Positions 29,286-41,605 of a stretch of 64,000 bases of DNA are shown piece after piece. A program made the position numbers and the translations under genes. Every line of letters starts with the position of its first letter. Positions within the stretch are counted from its first letter, which is position 1. The notes beneath the pieces are model-generated. The model worked only from the letters and a program-made list of their open reading frames with translations, had not been told where the DNA came from and did not search any database. The DNA comes from Boletus sp. NGJ (Eukaryota; Basidiomycota; Agaricomycetes; Boletales; Boletaceae): the NCBI GenBank assembly GCA_019096195.1, contig JAGTXK010000050.1:248001-312000 (forward strand), written 5' to 3'.

Positions 29286-32192
29286 CTATTTGCGACCAGC
29301 GCGCCGCTTCTCTCTCGCATTCTCCCTGTCCATCGCCTTCTGCTCCGCCCTCTCACCCTCTAGCGAACTAACCACCTTATTCATGCGCTCCCTGTACACC
29401 CTATCCTTCTCCATCTGCTTCTTGTGCTCCACAGCCGCAAGGAACTTGGCATCCTTGCGCAGCTCGCGAATGGCCCCCTTGCGCTCCTGCTTGAGCTGAT
29501 ATCGCAACTTGGACGCCTCGTTGCGCTCGCGATCCGGGTCCTGTCGTCGGATATACGAGGACGAGCTGGTTTCGAATTTGGGGATATACGACGGGATGGG
29601 GATGGGTTTGTGAGCCTGTAAATGGAGCGGTTTTCGGGATTGTCGAGAAAACTTGAGTAAGCGTGTTATCTTGTCTTGCAAGGAGGCAACCCGCGACTGC
29701 CAACATGTGAGACTCTGCGACGGATGCCAACGCGAGGCCATACCTGGACGTCTTCGGACAGCTGTCCGCATTCCAACCCTGACAGTACGAGGTTGATTGG
29801 CTCGTATAGTTCGATGAAGCCGTCCAGGGACTTGTACATATCGGCGAACCGTTCCAATAGACCGAGGGCCAGCCCCAGAGCATCAATTTTAGACTGTTCC
29901 GTAAGATTTGCCGATATCATGTGCACCAAATCAGGTTTGCGAAATTCAAGGCCTTTTGCTTTGCTCCTGTCAATAACCAGCGGCTCGCATGGTGCGGACC
30001 GCAAATCTGGACACGGAAAGATGCCAGGTAATGACTTGGCGGTGAGGAACACATGGGGGGCAAGGTGTAACGTGGCGTTAACCACGAAGTTGATGGCTTC
30101 TGGAATGAAGCGCTTTGACAGATTTTCATATTGCAAGAACAGAGAGGACAGGAACAATCCACTCATGATGTCTCCAAATGACCTAACTCGGCATAACCCG
30201 AGATATGCCCCCATGAGTAGTCGTGCAGGTGAAATGACCGGATGGTGCATGTCACTGGTCGGCCAAATGATTCCTATCACCCGAAGGAATCCGAGTTCGG
30301 AGAGTCCGGGCCATGTCCTTGCGTCAGGATCTGACGCATCGGTCGCTAAACCGCGTTTAAGGTTTTTGTGCATAAGAGAAAGTTTTACCACAAAATGCTC
30401 TGCTGATTCGATAGGATACAATCGACAGAGCGCGAACAAATGGGGAACCAGAGCGGATAGCAACTTCATTCTTGGTGCTGGCGGCGCTGCTATATACAGT
30501 ATATGATCAACGAGAATGCTCGCCAGATTCTACAAGTAAAAATAAGACAATGAATACCGAGATCATCACTTTTTACCTTACCTGTAACTTGAATTTGTTT
30601 TCGGGACCAAGGTTGTGATGATACAGTGTCCGGATCCTTTGTACGACCGTCGGAACGTCAGAATCCGGGAGACCGTCGATGATTTCGAGGAATTCGTCGT
30701 GATCTTCGGGCGCAGGGAACGTATATGGCAACTCCCGCGCAGCCTTCAGGGTTTCCGATGATCGGTGAACCTTTCGTTTTGTCCTCGTATCCTTCTCTTC
30801 CAAGTCGGACGCTTCGTCGACACTCGACTGATTATCTTGTCCGAAATCAACTTCTTCGTCACTGTGTTCCTCACCGCTCTCAGACGCACTGCTATCCACC
30901 TCCAAACCGACACCAGCAAGTCCACCAAACGCTTCGTCCTCCATAAAGAAATCATCATCCAGATCATCCCCTCCGTGGGGACGTTTCCTCCTCCGTCCCC
31001 CCGCGTCCTCGTCGCTCCCGTCTAGATCTTGACCCAACATGCGCAATCTCCGTTGTTTCTCCGCCTTTTCAAGCGCTTCCTTTTGCTCCAGTGCCAACTC
31101 TTCCTCCGTTTTTGTTCTATCTTTCGGCTTTGCCCGTTTATCAAAGGCGAGTTCGCGGACCTGTTTGTCATAGTCCTCGCCGTTGGCGGCTACCGGTGCA
31201 CGAGGTTTCACAGCATCGATGCCATCGTTATCTATAGATGACGGATCGGGGGCATAGAGCAGCGTCCTGAGCGAATCGAAATCTTGGTCGAGTTCATGTC
31301 GCATGTTCTCCCCTTGTTCTTTCTCCACCTGACGACGCATCTATGCCGAACGATGTCTCATTAAGCGGTTCCTTGTACCAAACGAATGAATACCTTGTGC
31401 GCCTTGCTTTTGGCGATAACTTCAGCCATGACTTCAGCTTTAGACTTTTTTCGATCGGGCTACAAAAAAAAAAAAAATTGGTAACGCGCACGCACTACGA
31501 GCCACCATGCATACCTCGCCCTCGTCGCCATCGCCAAACCCACCAAAGTGAACCTTTTTGACGGTATCGTGATCAAGTTGGCCTTTTGAAACGATTAAAC
31601 GCGCTCCGCGAATGCCAAGTAGTACTCACCCTCTTCGTCCACGGGCACCAATATATCGTCAAAGTCGTCCAACATGGACAAACTCTGGCCATAATGCGTC
31701 AGCTCGTCCTCGTTCTCCAGATTGAACGCGGACGCCTTGGACGCGCGCTGCCTCTCCCTGGTGAATCGCTCCAGCATGCGCTCCTCGAGCGACATTGAAG
31801 AATCATTTTCACCAAACCGCCGATCGATGACGCCACCAACACGTCCCCTCCGTTCAACCTCCTTCAACAGCGATTTCTCTCTCTACGCAGACGCATCAGT
31901 ATACGCATGGGACGAACGAGGACGTGTCTACGTGCTGCATCCCAGCCTGCTTGCTCTGCGCTGGTCGTCCCATCGTCCCCTTGATTTTCCGACCACCGAC
32001 ATCGTGTTTGAGCCGGGTGACTTTGACGTCAAACGGGTTCAGTTTTTGTTGTATCTCGCGCAGCTTGGCTGCTTTTTTGACTTTTGCGTGTTCGGTCAAG
32101 GGGGTGGATTTCTTTTTCTTGCCGTTCGGTCTGCTGACGCCGGCCTGCGAGAGCGCGGATTTGAGCTGAGATATTTGAGATCCCTTGGCCAT
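29286..32192 (-). CDS. NOP14: Nucleolar complex protein 14 (U3 processome, 40S biogenesis)
   Basis: Component of the small-subunit processome. The start MAKGSQISQLKSALSQAG at 32192 is followed by LNPFDVKVTRLKHDVGGRKI, the conserved NOP14 N-terminus, and then GGVIDRRFGENDSSMSLEER. The middle has acidic, Asp/Ser-rich segments (SDEDAGGRRRKRPHGGDDLD). The region before 30,500 contains LPYTFPAPEDHDEFLEII and helical repeats. The C-terminus is highly basic and ends REKRRAGRK with the stop at 29286. An upstream in-frame Met (32222) adds ten residues and is less likely. It is followed within 96 bp by the ATR start on the same strand. Confidence 0.87.
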
Positions 32193-34297
32193 CGTAGTGC
32201 GACGTTGGGCAGTGTCACGCACACGCTGTCACGCAATATATCTGTCACACGAATCCGCGTCGCACGGAAAGTAGTATAGCACTGCGACTTGAATCTTCAT
32301 TCCGAATCCTATGCGTTGGCGGGTAAGCGAGACAACGACCTCTTTCGAGGGTCGCTTAACCTTTTACAGGCGACTCACAGATGGTCATCTCTGCCCTCCA
32401 GGTACGAGTCGGGTGCACTTGCGCCACTTGCCAGATAGTAACACGCAACTGACAAGGGCATGCGGCATCGTAGACCGGACATCCGCGTGCATTTTGCTTG
32501 TCACGACATGCCATCTCGTTTGACGGGCTCGGTGGGTCAGTATCACTTTTTTTCGAACAGTCCTAAATTCGGACAGCTGGGGTCCTCTCCCCGGCAGCGG
32601 GGTTCGGCAAGTGAGTGAGCCGTGACCAACATCACACACATTCAAATAAAACAAACACGCTGTGCCGCACCCAGAGATTCATGGGCCGTGTCACGTGACT
32701 TAAGATTCTCAAATCGCAAACAGCAAACAGCAATGTGCTAGTTCAAACTCCCTCTGCCACACCACCACCCCTGTGTCATGGACTCACAGAGTGTGGCCCA
32801 ATTCAAGTGGTCAGAGGTTCCTATGCTCTGATATATGAATGGGTTCGTCAAGTAGTGAATATGTACTGTGGATCATCGGGTCAACAGCTTTTCGTATCTG
32901 GTTATCTGCCTTGATGCTCGTGTTGCTAAAGTCACGTGACCCAATGTAGCAACTTGTGGCGCGGGGTTCGCACCACCCCCACAGGTATATTATCTTCACT
33001 CCAACTTGTCAGTCACACAAAGTGACTGAACGAATGCAGCGGTACCAGGACCCGGGACTCAGCACCGCAATCCCATTTTTATTACCAAAAATGGACGCTG
33101 TTCGAAAAAAAAAAAAAAGAAAGTGATCCCGACCCTGCTGGACAACGGTAGGTTACACTCATTTGGATGTGATAGCGTAAGTGCTCTGGGCGAGGGTCGG
33201 ACAATTATGCCGCACAAAGGAAAGAAAGACGGAGCGACGAGCCGATGATCCTCGCCGAGCGACGCTCTGCGACCACCTGGTTTCAGAAAAGCGTGTACAA
33301 TGGAATGACCAACGCAACGTCATCCCAACGGTGCTCTTCCCCCGTTATTCGCTTATACGTACGTACGGGGACGTGCGCAGGCTTGGAAGCAAACAGTGTA
33401 CGTTAGAAGTCAATTGCGGCTTAGGCGCCACGTCGTTGACCGCCACCTCCAAACGTTCAGAGTCTTGGCTGGTATGCTTCGATCGCATCTCGGACGATTT
33501 GTGCGGGTCACACCTTGAGGTGCGACTTCCGGTTACCTTTTTGCCCGACACGCAAGCACTTGAAAGAACGTGAACGTGGCCAACGTTTGGCGTATGTCTT
33601 TGTCATAATGGAGGGTGGGGCGTAATCGGACATACATGTGTCGGAGTCGTCGTCGGAGGCTTTGCCAGCGCGATAGGGCCAAGACCCACCTTAACCCCAA
33701 ACAAAGTCACGCGTGCTTCTGGCGGGCCTCGTGTCCAGTAGTGGCCATGTTTGTGGTTTCAGGAGGAAAACCTAACTATGCGTTGAATGCAGGGGGGAAA
33801 ACAAACGGACCGAATAGCCAAAGACACGCGCGGTCGCTAAACGAGTTGTCCCTGGGTGGCTGAAAGGGGCATTTGCATTCATTCACGCCACCCGTGGCAT
33901 CGTCCCATTCGTCACGCAGCATCGCAGATGCCAAAAATTCTAATTCAAGGTATACTAAAATGCGGTAACTACACTCCGAATAGTACTAGTACAGTCCCGT
34001 CATTCTCTGCTCGGTATCGTTTTCGTACATTATCAGCAAGGGTATCTATCAGCGCGGCGACGAACGACGAGGCAGAGGGGGGGGGGGGGGTATGCGAAGT
34101 GCGTAGAGGATACAAGTCGATAAATATGAAGACTTTTTTTGGGCCGTGCCACGCTGTGTCGTCGTCGTCGTCGTCGTCGTTTTGAGCCATAGTGAATAAA
34201 TAAGCCATGATATCGCGTCAAGGACCAAAAGGGTGGAATTACGAAACGGGTGGGACGCGAAATCAAAGCACAATAAATAGGAACAAGACGCGTTGAG
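32193..34297. other. Intergenic region NOP14-GATA, with paired CACGTG palindromes
   Basis: A 2.1-kb stretch with no supported gene. It contains two copies of the perfect 10-bp palindrome GTCACGTGAC (32690-32699 and 32931-32940) and an A-run near 33,105. A (GTC)n microsatellite at 34158-34180 lies next to the GATA gene 3' end. Confidence 0.5.
34158..34180 (+). repeat. (GTC)n microsatellite
   Basis: A pure GTC trinucleotide run of more than seven units, about 120 bp downstream of the GATA factor stop. It probably lies in that gene's 3' UTR. Confidence 0.85.
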
Positions 34298-35653
34298 TTA
34301 TGAGGATGGGAGGTCGGCGATAAGGGATGAGGAAGAGACCAAGAGGGGGGATACGTGAGGGAGCGGCTGTAATGGAGCGTCGGGCGTGAGACTCTGGATG
34401 GGCACGGCCTCTGGGGATTGTGACGGCATGGGTGGCGACGTAAACTGAACATTGCGCTGCATGGGCAGTGACCCGCGGCGGAAGTTATCCGATTGGTAGA
34501 TCGCTGGCTGCGGATAATAGTTGGGAGTAGTCGCCGCTTTCCGCGGTATAGGATGTGAGTGCTGTAGGGAGGCAATGTCCGTAAGGGGAGCATTTGGAAG
34601 ACGGATAGGCGCCTGGAGGCCCGAGTCGACTGGGGGACTTTCTGAACTGCGAGGGATGGGGAATGTGGATACGGCAGGAGAGGAAAAAGCAGAGGACTGG
34701 GATGATGCGGAGCCAGGTGTAGGTGGCAGGGAGGAACAGACCGAGACTGGAGGGAGGTGAGCGTGGAACGGGGGACAAAGCAAAGGAGACTTACTGCTGT
34801 CGTCCCAATCGCTGACGCCACCGGAGGCGGAGCTGGAGACCGAGTTGCGACGAGTGAGGCCAAACTCGGTGGGTTCGCTCTTGACGGCGAGAGAGGGGGA
34901 TTTTGAGGGTTTTTTGTCTGCGGGTGCGGGGCCAGCGGCCTTGCGGGTCTTTCCACCAGCGCGAAGTTCGTCGAAACGCAAGGGACGGGGACGGAGATGG
35001 GTGCGCTCGTAGAGACCACACTTGTTGCAGACGATTTTGCCGGGATTGAGTGTGGAACGACGCCAGGAAGGGGGCTCTGTCGTGTGGCAGTTGAAGCAGC
35101 GGCGGCGGAGGTACTGTGTCTCCTTGCTGGCGGCGTCGTCTGTGAGCTGGACGGGCATTTGAGCGCCGGGGGCGGAAGGGAGGTAGGAGGGATGGTGGTG
35201 TGTCTGGAGGGGGAGTGCGGGAAAGCCGAGCTGTGAGGGGACGATGAGGGGGGTGTCCTCGAGCTTTATGGGCTGTGGGTATTGGTCGTAGTACTGGATG
35301 TCGTGGCGGACGTAGGGGAAGGTGGCGCGACGAGGGACTTGGTGGTGGTGGTGCTGTTGTTGCTGCTGGTGGTGCCATTCAGTGTAGTGGGCGGTGTCGT
35401 CGATGTATACGTCTGGGTCGTGTTCGTAGAGCTCCTGGAGGAGGGAGTTTGTTGGCTGGTTGGAGTAGGGGAACCAGGCGGGGTCAGTGTGGATCATGAG
35501 GTCGGATTCCTGGAAGATGTGGGGGACAGATCCGATCGGGATTGTGTGCTTTGAGTTGATATGATGTTGGTGAATGAATTCTGGCGACGGTGTGCGCGGT
35601 GTAGAAGAAGCGTCAGAGAAGGACGGCGGGGAGGGATAAGCGTCGAACTGCAT
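34298..35653 (-). CDS. GATA-type zinc-finger transcription factor
   Basis: Probable nuclear DNA-binding regulator. A long Pro/Ser/His/Gln-rich N-terminus contains HHQQQQQHHHHQ. The finger reads RRCFNCHTTEPPSWRRSTLN and continues PGKIVCNKCGLYERTHLRPR, a CX2C-X19-CX2C arrangement. It is followed by a basic tail and LRFDELRAGGKTRKAAG. The loop is two residues longer than in the usual CX2C-X17-CX2C GATA finger. The C-terminus is Ser/Pro-rich and ends SSSSLIADLPSS. A 48-nt stretch after SDWDDS has a GTAAGT donor and a CTCCAG acceptor and no stop, so it may be an optional intron. The start could be 35653 (MQFDAYPSPP) or an upstream ATG at 35716. The target pathway (nitrogen, iron or light) cannot be told. 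Confidence 0.83.
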   Translation of the reverse strand: MQFDAYPSPPSFSDASSTPRTPSPEFIHQHHINSKHTIPIGSVPHIFQESDLMIHTDPAWFPYSNQPTNSLLQELYEHDPDVYIDDTAHYTEWHHQQQQQHHHHQVPRRATFPYVRHDIQYYDQYPQPIKLEDTPLIVPSQLGFPALPLQTHHHPSYLPSAPGAQMPVQLTDDAASKETQYLRRRCFNCHTTEPPSWRRSTLNPGKIVCNKCGLYERTHLRPRPLRFDELRAGGKTRKAAGPAPADKKPSKSPSLAVKSEPTEFGLTRRNSVSSSASGGVSDWDDSSKSPLLCPPFHAHLPPVSVCSSLPPTPGSASSQSSAFSSPAVSTFPIPRSSESPPVDSGLQAPIRLPNAPLTDIASLQHSHPIPRKAATTPNYYPQPAIYQSDNFRRGSLPMQRNVQFTSPPMPSQSPEAVPIQSLTPDAPLQPLPHVSPLLVSSSSLIADLPSS

Positions 35654-37119
35654 CGTCGTGAGCGTCGCAGCAACTGGCGATGGCAAGTCGAGCGTTATAA
35701 GAACAACGCTGTCCACGTACGAAAAAGGAAATTCCTTTTCAGGTCGGGGCCCATCTTCTTTCCCAGATGTCGGCTGCTCCTTGTACCACTCTCTCGGATC
35801 TCCGGAACATCCCGCCTATGTGATCTCAGATTCACACAACATGCACAAACAGACCAATACAAACACGGTGACATAACAGCGTGTCCGTGTTACGTCAACA
35901 CCTTCCCACGCACAGCACCTGCAGACCCCCGTGCCCACCTCGTCCTCCGCCGCCGTCCGGCCCTCGGTGCCTTCCACGGTGCCGTCCCGTGCGGCCTCAT
36001 TCTATAATGAAAATGACGAGATGCGGCTTGTCAACAAGTCGCCTGGATTGTCTTTGCTTCTCTCCTAACATCCCCGTGCCAGCGTGATTCGCCTCTAGTC
36101 AAGGAGGATCTCTCTGTTATTTGAAAACGGCCCTTTCCGATGTTCTCCACACCACGTTGCCTCCCTCGAAGGTTATGTGGCCACCTCGTGCCAACCTCCA
36201 TTGCCATCGGCCCTTCCGATTCCGCTATCTGCTTCCATTGACCCTCGCCACTCGTCGGCTTCCGTGGACCGTCCGGGCTGCCTGTTTCGCCACAGTCGGG
36301 ATTGCGGTCCAGCCGGAATCGACTCTTCTCCTCGACTCTGTTCATTGTCGTCTCGGCTCGTCGGCACAACCGCCCTCCGTCGTCAACCTCTCTCCGTTTC
36401 AGATCCCGATCACCCTTTGCCCCCCCGCCCCCGTGAGACCTGTGGCAGGCCCTGGGTTTTTGTTGCGGCTGCCCCTTGCCGGATATGGAACCAGGGTGGC
36501 TGCAATTTACTACAGCACCATGGCTGTGGCCTGACGCTCACTCGCCATCCTCGCCTGGAAAAGAAAACTCTCACCACATCTTAAAATGTCCGTTCGAACT
36601 AGTAGTCAGGAAAGGCCGACGTTCACGGCCAATTCACGGCATCGTATCACGTTGACAATCGTCCCGGTAACTTGAAGCTTCGAATACGACACACGGATGG
36701 GTTTCGGCAGCTACTGCAAGGGAATCGGTTATGGCAACTGCATTCTCTCGAGAGCGTTCAACGCCCGCGGACGACTCCTCTCCAAGGCACGCTGCACAAA
36801 CCCAAAAAAGCCAACAAACCCCGGTTCTGGATGTCGAGCCCCCTGTGTTTCATTCAAACAAAAAAAGAAAAAAAAAAAGCGAGCCAAATCCCCCAAACCG
36901 CCAAGGCACCACGCAGGTGACAGAGAACGTTCCACGTTTTCGACCACACAGTCCCCCGCGTACAGAGACGAGTTTCTCATGACAATCCACGTCGACTTGG
37001 TCCACGCGCTCTCTCTCCATTCTCCCCCTCGGCGACAGCGCGGCGAGGACTTTTTTTTTTTTTCAATTCTTTTATATATTTTATTTGGGTGCAAGTTTAT
37101 ATGTATATATATATCCTAA

Positions 37120-37143
37120 ACACACACACACACACACACACAC
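37120..37143 (+). repeat. (CA)n microsatellite
   Basis: About eleven CA units in an intergenic AT-rich context. Confidence 0.9.
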
Positions 37144-37244
37144 TCACGGACGAACGCAAAGTGGGGGGGGAAATACGACATGTTTTGTGTTTGGCGTCCC
37201 GAATAACCAATGTGGCACCGTCCTGTTTACGCCCGTCCGAAAGG

Positions 37245-37272
<28 letters not shown>
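37245..37272 (+). repeat. Poly(A) tract, 28 bases
   Basis: An uninterrupted run of 28 A in intergenic DNA. No upstream coding relic was recognised that would mark it as the tail of a retroposed copy. Confidence 0.85.
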
Positions 37273-37276
<4 letters not shown>

Positions 37277-37958
37277 CCGGGTCGTGTGGGGCCTCCGTTC
37301 GCGTTCTCTCCTGGCTTGCATTGCCTCGTCGTTGCGTACCATCCCCAAAGCGGGAATCTCCCCGCGCCCGCAGCCAGCCTCTCACTGCTCTCTCTCTCCA
37401 CAAAACCCGTCCGCATGGATCCTGAATTCGTAGCCTTCCATTCGACGTCGAACAAAAAAGAATATCCAATTTCATGCGCGTTGGAGAACGGAGATATGAA
37501 ACGCCGCGGTGTGTGCCTCCGCGCTTGAGATGCATTCTTTGCACCGTTTCGTGAATCGGGTCTAGCTCCAGTGCGTCACGCGATACCGTCACCGCGTGAA
37601 CCACATGATACGCTTGTTTTAGTCGGTACAATTGTAGCACACTTTGGAAGAACACTAATAGGAGTTAATAAAGTACTTTGGGACGATGGCAATGCTTTGC
37701 ACGCGATCAATAGCTATAGCTATACTATGAAGATACCCTCCAAGTGGGCGACCGTCGTGAGGAGCAAGACCAAGCGGACATCTGGGATCTCTGCCATCGT
37801 TTCAATGCTCCCGGACGACCTTGTTTTGCTCTCCGAGTTGACGGATCACCGGTCGTACCACCCACCTTTCACAAGATAAATATGTCCACAACCCGGTCTT
37901 GCACAACGGCGAGGGGACGAACAACGCGCGAGCCCGGGTGTCAACCACGTGGTGCTTG

Positions 37959-39210
37959 CTACTTCTTCCGTCCTTTGCGCGCGGCACTCGTGGTCGCAGG
38001 TGCGCCCATACCGCGCTTGGTGCATTCGGCGCAAAACCAACTCTCCGGAAGCGGTTGCTTCAGGTTCACGCAGGGAAGGTGGAACTACGCACAGACATGG
38101 TCAATACAACCCGGGGAGTAATCAAGATCGGAACACAGCAATGGGCAGTTACTTACCCATTGGTAAGGACAGTCAGGGTTGTCACATGCGATCATCTCGC
38201 CGTAGCTGAGTTTCTGGCAGAAACAATACAGTTCCTTGTCATCACCGTCATCGCCTTCCTCCCCCTCCCCCTCCTCGCCTTCGCCTTCTTCAACCGCTTG
38301 GATTTCTTCACCAAAGTCGAAGTCCATGTCATCGACTTCCGATGAAACTCCGCGCTTCTTGCGTCGTCCGCGACCAGAAGCTGGAGCGTACAAGGACGGC
38401 GCGGGAGAGGGTAGCTTGATAGACCCTTGCGTTGCAGTCAGCTTACGTTCTGCGATCAGACATGCATGTCAGAGAATGCCTCTCGGAGAACACGTAAGCC
38501 ACATACTCTTGTGTGCATTCTCCTCTGTACCACTCGTTCGACTGCCCGTAGTGGCAACACTGCCGGTGTTTGATACGGGAAGCGTCGCCCCAGAAAAGGC
38601 ATTCCGAAGACTCTCGTTGATATGCGCAGCGGGATTTCTTCCCCCAAGAACATACCCCGACCCCGCTGAAGCCCCGCCCCCGCCCGCCAACACAAGTGGC
38701 GCAGCACCTGCGACCACAGCTGCTGGGTCTGGCTCACCTTGCAACACCAGCACACGCCCGAGATCATAGTCTAGACGCGAACGCTTCCTCGATAATAGCT
38801 CGACAATCCGCTCAGCCAGCGCGATCTTTTCATCAGAGATGGTGGATAACGTCCTTTGTGATTGTCTTATTCTCTCGGTTGGCGGCGGCGGCGATGGCTT
38901 GCCCGTCGCATCTGGATCGGTGCGAAGAGTATGACGGACGAATCTGTGACTGTCCTTTGCAATCTCTTGTAAAAGCTCTGGAACGATGTCAGTGGGCATG
39001 TACTAGAAAGAACAGTAGACGTACCTTGTGATTGGGTCTCCTTGGAGCGAAGCTCCTGCAAGAGAAAGTGGACCTCGCTCGGTATGTTTTCGAGGGCTGC
39101 CAACGTTAATCACAATTATACACAGATCGTCCCTAGAACCACTTACTGGCGATGAACTCGGATGCGATCGCAGCGGCCTCCTCTAAATTTTGAACTGATG
39201 GTGTACTCAT
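37959..39210 (-). CDS. ING-family PHD-finger protein (histone acetylation complex subunit)
   Basis: Member of the ING/Yng family, which recruits acetyltransferase or deacetylase complexes to methylated H3K4. The N-terminal ING helix starts [20 protein letters not shown]. It continues [20 protein letters not shown] and, in the next exon, [19 protein letters not shown]. The middle is Ala/Gly/Pro-rich with a basic block GRGRRKKRG and an acidic block [18 protein letters not shown]. The C-terminal PHD finger reads [20 protein letters not shown], then [13 protein letters not shown] and [10 protein letters not shown], a complete C4HC3 set. Stop TAG at 37959-37961 follows RKGRKK. I read several introns, one of them inside the PHD finger. 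Confidence 0.87.
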
Positions 39211-41215
39211 GGTCACCGTGAACGACAATGAACTCGAACCCCAGGCTCGGCACGTGTCGGCAACTCAAATATATTGAGTCTCCGCGATTATGACTCAGCG
39301 AGATCTCACAACTCTCCCAGAGATAAATTTGAGTGCAACTTTTTACCCTCGTCGAGTCGCCTGTTGGACTCTTCTCAGCATCACCATGCCAGTGCAGGGG
39401 TTGTGAAGCAAGTCAGTGTCTCCCTCCAACTTGTCGGTGCTCTCAGCTAGTCACAAATAGAACGTTCTCTGCAAGCTCTGGCGCCACAAGGCACACACTT
39501 GTCCGCTGTTGATATGGCCAGTTCCAGTCTGCTGTGCCCTTACATTTTGGGACTGTCGCTACCAGTTTTCGTGCCTGGGAGATGAGCAACCGTCGTTCTG
39601 CAAACAGTCGTGGTATGTCACGCTCGTTCTAATTCTTGATTGCTCTACCAGGATGGCTATCCCCAGGGGAAGTCGGCCACAGCAAGAAGAAAGGGGAGTG
39701 CAGTTCACCTGACACTGAACTTTTCCTTCTTCCAGTACTGTCGCCATCCGCGGTGCTACGTCTTCTCAACCCGGATTTTCGGCCCCTGACAAATCGACAT
39801 CTTTGCTAATGTAAAGATGCTGCACTCGACTGATATCCCAGCAACGGCACCGCCTTCGGGGACCCGACATTGAATTTGTCCAAGAATATACCTGCACCAG
39901 GTTTGCACCGTACCCACAAGCCCCCCAATCGCTATTGCCCGCATCCAAATCAGTACCTTTTGTACTACATGGGACGTCTCCTCGAATGCGAATTCCTACA
40001 CTTCGGTGGAAACCCAATTAATCTCCAGCTCAGCGACGGTCATTTATGAACGCCCGGTACGGTATAGCCTCACGTCGCCCTTCACAGTTCCCCCTCTCAC
40101 ACGGTTTCTGACCGCGAATCGTGGGGAATGTGCAATTTGTATCTTCATATTGCACAAACGTCGTTCATGTCGTGCCTTTTGAATTGAAATCGAACACAAA
40201 ATGTCCGCACCACCGGTTTGGAGAGTATTAGCTCACCGCCATCACATGAATGATGGTTGTTGGATAATCAGGGCTGTACGTTTTTTCTAACGTGTACCAC
40301 CAGTCATTGATCACGTATGGCGTGGATAAGAACCACGACAGATATCGTTTGAACTGCGCATCTTTAATTCAAGGCGACGACCGCTTCCAAATGTCTTTTG
40401 GGCAGCATTGTGCGATCAATCAGCGATCGATGAAAGTTCGGTACCATCGTAGCCACGAGGGTACCACGATGGACCGGTTTACAACCGTACTCAGATTTCG
40501 GCACTGGTACCAAGCATCCTTGGTGACTTCTTCCCCCCCTCAAAGTTCGGTGCAGTGTCCTTGGGTTCTTTTTCCACGCCCCTGGACACGAACTTGAGCT
40601 CAGCTTTCAGCACGCGGTGCGCCCGCCACCACCATCTAACCATCGCCTCAAGTCCGCATCTCATCTTCGCCGTAAAGGATCCGCTGTTGCTGTCAAAAGA
40701 TCCGAGAGCTTCAAGTTGCTGAGAACGGTTCGCCGAGGTGCTGTACTCTAATAAATATAAACCTCTGTCACGGCCTGTGTACATCGTGACCCAGAGCAGT
40801 CCCAGAGTGACCTAAAACGGTGTGCGTGCGACCAGAGGGACGTCCCGTTCGAAAGCGAGAGAGAGGGGGGGGCGAGGGACTTTTGGCGGGATCGAAACCT
40901 TGTTCGCGCTCTCGTCAAGATGCCGGGTCAGAACGGCACGGCCATGTATGTATAAGCGCGTTCTTCTTTGACTGGGGCGGTACATTCGTGTCGCATTGTT
41001 TCAATTTTTTTTTTTCACTGATGGGCTGAGCAGTACCCCCGTTGAAGAGCAACTGAAACCTGATTGTTTCTGCTTCTTGGACGCACTAACATGAAATGGA
41101 AGATCAAGGGCGGGGCAAGAGTCCTGCGAGTTCTGACAATACCGAGTGGTTGTGCTAGTTCCGCATTTCTTCCCACCTCCAAGTCACTGCGTGTGTGTTG
41201 CATAACGATAGTACC

Positions 41216-41241
41216 TTTTTTTTTTTTTTTTTTTTTTTTTT
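41216..41241 (+). repeat. Poly(T) tract, 26 bases
   Basis: An uninterrupted run of T, followed within 20 bp by the palindrome GCCTCCGCGGAGGC. Confidence 0.85.
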
Positions 41242-41573
41242 CGCTTTCCGAATGCAAGTGCCTCCGCGGAGGCGGTTCGTGCGGAGGCTTTGGCGGGTTA
41301 TACAAGATCCGACGTTGGTGAGATTCATAGGGGCTAGTCAGCTGAGCTCTGAGGCTGCATGTAAAGCGGTAAAGAGCTGGCAGTGCACTGGTCAGATGCG
41401 GCAGGGGATCCGGAGCGCCTGGGACACAGCCACTATCATGAACGGGGTTGGGCGCGCCGAGGATACGATGGTGCACTGCAGGGGATCAACGTCGAGGAAA
41501 GATCGGAGCAGCCCGTCGATCGGTGCACATTGTTCAGTCATTGAGTTGATTGATTTTGAATATCTTTTTCGTC

Positions 41574-41601
<28 letters not shown>
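41574..41601 (+). repeat. Poly(T) tract, 28 bases
   Basis: An uninterrupted run of T in intergenic DNA, about 330 bp from the previous one. Confidence 0.85.

Positions 41602-41605
<4 letters not shown>

Larger units (their letters stand above)
35654..37958. other. Low-complexity intergenic region GATA-ING
   Basis: A 2.3-kb region between the GATA gene 5' end and the ING gene 3' end. It holds a T13 run (37051-37063), a (CA)n microsatellite and an A28 run (37245-37272). Open frames in it are made largely of homopolymer or lack an ATG. I see no supported gene; it may hold long 5' UTR or regulatory DNA of the GATA factor. Confidence 0.5.

Noticed and set aside
33181-33573. Plus-strand open frame of about 130 codons between NOP14 and the GATA gene
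   Set aside because: Composition is unlike neighbouring proteins, no domain or splice extension is seen, and it overlaps another open frame.
36121-36534. Plus-strand open frame of about 137 codons
   Set aside because: It has no ATG at its start, is Pro/Ser-rich low-complexity sequence, and overlaps another equally open frame.
37085-37528. Open frames rich in His/Thr and Lys between 37,085 and 37,655 on both strands
   Set aside because: They are made by the (CA)n and A28 runs, have no family features and no splice-linked extension.
39513-39587. 24-codon frame starting MASSSLLCPYILGL, like a signal peptide
   Set aside because: Too short, and no continuation through a convincing splice site.
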